Source: Collimonas sp. UBA1456 (lineage in GTDB: Bacteria; Pseudomonadota; Gammaproteobacteria; Burkholderiales; Burkholderiaceae_D). From it: a stretch of 8,045 nucleotides of DNA. Positions 6,518 through 8,045 of this stretch are shown one piece after another (the first letter of the stretch is position 1; the number at the start of each line of letters is the position of its first letter). The notes beneath the pieces were generated by a model. That model was given only the letters and a program-made list of their open reading frames with translations, ran no database searches and was not told the DNA's origin. The stretch spans positions 48,038 through 56,082 of the forward strand of contig DCSW01000089.1 in NCBI GenBank assembly GCA_002325825.1. The letters run 5' to 3'. A program made the translations under genes and the position numbers.

Positions 6518-7699
6518 ATGACTATTCGCAAGAACATTCCATCGATTCAATTCAGTTTTAAACAACGTAGTGTTGTTATCGCTCTGACCCTGGCCGTCCA
6601 GACAGGATGCAGCTCGATCAGTTCAATTCTTGAGCCGGATCGTATCGATTACAAAAGTGCAGGCAAGGTGACGGCGCCGAAACTGGATGTACCGCCAGAT
6701 CTGACTCAGTTATGGCGTGAAAACCGCTACGCAATTCCTGATATCAAGCAAGGTACGGCAACTGCATTCGGCTACAGTCTGGAGAAGGGCGCACATCCTG
6801 CTGTGGCAGCCGCCGTGATTGCGCCGAATGCGGCGCCAGACATGTACATCGAACGTGATGGCTCCCAACGCTGGCTGGCGGTCAACGCTACGCCTGAAAG
6901 CCTGTGGCCGAAGATCAAGGACTTCTGGCAGGTTTCCGGCTTCCTGATCAATATCGAGAATCCGGAAATCGGTATAATGGAAACCGATTGGGCCGAGAAC
7001 CGTTCCAAGATTCCGCAAGATTTTGTCCGTAACACGCTCGGCAAGGTATTCGATTCAATTTATTCGACCGGTGAGCGCGATAAATTCCGTACCAGGCTAG
7101 AGCGCGTTCCGAACGGGACGACCGAAATCTACATCAGCCACCGCGGCGCGGAGGAGGTGTTGTCCGGCGCGCAAAAGGAATCCAGTATCTGGACTGCGCG
7201 TCCTGCAGATCCACAGCTTGAGTCGGAATTCCTGTCGCGTCTGATGGGGAGCTTAAGAGCCGATGGAGTCACAGCCAAGGCAGCGGTGGTCAATACGCCT
7301 TCGATGCAGATGCGTTCCAAGTTGATCCAGAATGCGACTGGAGATTTCGTTCAGGTTGACGAAGGTTTTGACCGCGCATGGCGTCGTGTCGGCCTAGCTC
7401 TAGATCGTATCGGTTTCACAGTAGAAGACCGCGACCGCACCAAGGGTGTATATTTCGTGCGCTACATTGATCAGGACGCGGATGCCAAGGATAAAAAATC
7501 CGATAAGGGTTTCTTCTCTCGGTTGCTCGGCATAACCGAAAGCGACAATGTAAAAAATGCCACGAGCTACCGCATTTTCGTAAAGAGTGTGGAATATGGT
7601 AACCAAAGTCAGGTCGCTGTATTGAATAAGGATGGTCAGCCTGAGTTGTCGAAGAATTCCGAAAAGATTTTGGCGTTGCTGAACGAACAATTGAAGTAA
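6518..7699 (+). CDS. bamC: Outer membrane protein assembly factor BamC (lipoprotein, formerly NlpB)
   Basis: BamC is an accessory lipoprotein of the BAM complex, which inserts beta-barrel proteins into the outer membrane; it binds BamD through its N-terminal unstructured segment. The 393-residue product starts with a basic N-region and a hydrophobic stretch (about 18-27) ending at TGCSS, with the lipidated cysteine at C31. The next segment, LEPDRIDYKSAG with LDVPPDLTQLW (about 38-66), is the conserved BamD-binding lasso. Two helix-grip domains follow: one with SQRWLAVNATPESLWPKI and TEIYISHRGAEEVL, the other with VDEGFDRAWRRVGLALDRIG and GVYFVRYID. The lipobox is unusual: the residue three before the cysteine is glutamine, where leucine is expected. 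Placement 53 bases after dapA supports co-transcription. Longer than E. coli BamC (344 residues), as I recall for betaproteobacterial members. Confidence 0.93.
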   Translation: MTIRKNIPSIQFSFKQRSVVIALTLAVQTGCSSISSILEPDRIDYKSAGKVTAPKLDVPPDLTQLWRENRYAIPDIKQGTATAFGYSLEKGAHPAVAAAVIAPNAAPDMYIERDGSQRWLAVNATPESLWPKIKDFWQVSGFLINIENPEIGIMETDWAENRSKIPQDFVRNTLGKVFDSIYSTGERDKFRTRLERVPNGTTEIYISHRGAEEVLSGAQKESSIWTARPADPQLESEFLSRLMGSLRADGVTAKAAVVNTPSMQMRSKLIQNATGDFVQVDEGFDRAWRRVGLALDRIGFTVEDRDRTKGVYFVRYIDQDADAKDKKSDKGFFSRLLGITESDNVKNATSYRIFVKSVEYGNQSQVAVLNKDGQPELSKNSEKILALLNEQLK

Positions 7700-7700
7700 C

Positions 7701-7727
7701 CACCTACTTTATAGACTAAGGTAGGTG
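7701..7727 (+). terminator. Strong hairpin just after bamC, without a T-run
   Basis: CACCTAC (7701-7707) pairs exactly with GTAGGTG (7721-7727). Four inner pairs (TTTA with TAAG, one G-U) extend this to an 11-base-pair stem with a five-base loop, TAGAC. It starts two bases after the bamC stop codon. Neither strand has a following T-run, so it is not a classical intrinsic terminator. It could stabilise the 3' end of the dapA-bamC mRNA or be a worn terminator. Confidence 0.5.
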
Positions 7728-7744
7728 CAAAATAATAGCAGCAA

Positions 7745-7937
7745 AAATTCGATACTTATCAAACTTTGCGCATCAACTGCGGCGACGTCGCGTTGCACTT
7801 TTGCCGTGACGGCGACCAGTTCGCTATCGGCGATCTCAAACTTATCCCTTATGCGGTTCCGTACGACGCGTGCAAGCCTGTGCAGTACGTGCGACGGCAA
7901 TCCTAAGCTTGGTGTGATGACTATAAATGCTGCGTGA
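7745..7937 (+). pseudogene. MBL-fold metallo-hydrolase pseudogene fragment (WalJ/YycJ-like)
   Basis: One plus frame (7745-7891) reads LRINCGDVALHF, then DQFAIGDLKLIPYAVPYDA and KPVQYV. This matches the middle of the betaproteobacterial MBL-fold hydrolase, where FAIGDL, PYPVPHDAREPVQFVFSDG and RLGVLTD follow in order. At 7892 a small deletion of the expected VFS region shifts the frame, and reading resumes at 7893 with DGNPKLGVMT. A TGA follows at 7935, or after another shift MLRDC, which resembles the MLSGCDAL block. The expected PHDAREP is PYDACKP, losing a conserved histidine. The N-terminal half with the HxHxDH zinc motif is absent: bamC ends only 45 bases upstream. Zinc-dependent hydrolases of this family normally have about 260 residues and I recall them directly after bamC. 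From 7938 to the window end I see no readable continuation. Confidence 0.72.
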
Positions 7938-8045
7938 CTGTACCGGCAGGCGTACTTAGACCGGCCATAAATGGGTGCATTAAAAGTGTACTCTCCTAGC
8001 CTGTAGTCTTATGTACCTGGGCATCGCAATACCGTCAGGAAGATG

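Noticed and set aside
7709..7900. Minus-strand ORF of 63 codons after bamC
   Set aside because: It is antisense to the recognisable MBL-fold hydrolase remnant, and its start is not preceded by a ribosome binding site.
1..8045. CRISPR arrays, tRNA or rRNA genes, insertion sequences, phage or defence genes
   Set aside because: I saw no regularly spaced repeats, cloverleaf-like sequences, transposase motifs with terminal repeats, or defence or toxin domains on either strand.

Overview
This 8 kb window looks like a chromosomal segment of a betaproteobacterium. The closest resemblance is to Oxalobacteraceae (Herbaspirillum/Herminiimonas/Janthinobacterium-like), judged from remembered protein similarity and from the gene runs yciO - M50 protease - trpS and dapA - bamC - MBL hydrolase. 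No database search was run. The genome appears to be decaying. Six genes are intact with complete active-site motifs, and between and around them lie at least four wrecked genes that can only be read by hopping frames and skipping stops and deletions. That mix is typical of a recently host-restricted or otherwise relaxed-selection lineage (inference).

Layout from left to right. 60-569, minus strand: fragments of eutB (ethanolamine ammonia-lyase large subunit), in five pieces over several frames. 748-1578: intact PHP-domain phosphoesterase (YciV/RNase AM family). 1579-1735: short spacer with a doubtful coding remnant. 1736-1797: a sigma-32-like heat-shock promoter and a ribosome binding site for htpX. 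1798-2667: intact HtpX membrane protease, followed by a rho-independent terminator at 2710-2740. 2771-3394: intact yciO. 3550-4209: intact M50 site-2-type membrane protease, with an extended -10 box directly before its ATG. 4241-4929: trpS pseudogene. It keeps its start codon, KMSKS box and C-terminus, but has lost about 170 codons of the catalytic N-terminal half and carries two stops and several frameshifts. 4947-5393: a second decayed ORF of unknown family, with one internal stop. 5586-6464: intact dapA. 6518-7699: intact bamC. 7701-7727: a perfect hairpin. 7745-7937: frameshifted remnant of the MBL-fold hydrolase gene that I recall following bamC in related genomes. From 7938 to the end nothing certain is recognisable.

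The surviving genes are mostly envelope and housekeeping functions: lysine/diaminopimelate synthesis (DapA), outer-membrane protein assembly (BamC), membrane proteostasis (HtpX, the M50 protease) and RNA/nucleotide metabolism (PHP protein, YciO). A catabolic gene (eutB) and an MBL hydrolase have been lost. The trpS wreck stands out because tryptophanyl-tRNA synthetase is essential, so a working copy must exist elsewhere if this cell is alive. I found no novel multi-gene system, CRISPR array, tRNA, rRNA, insertion sequence or prophage. The notable content is the hidden pseudogenes.
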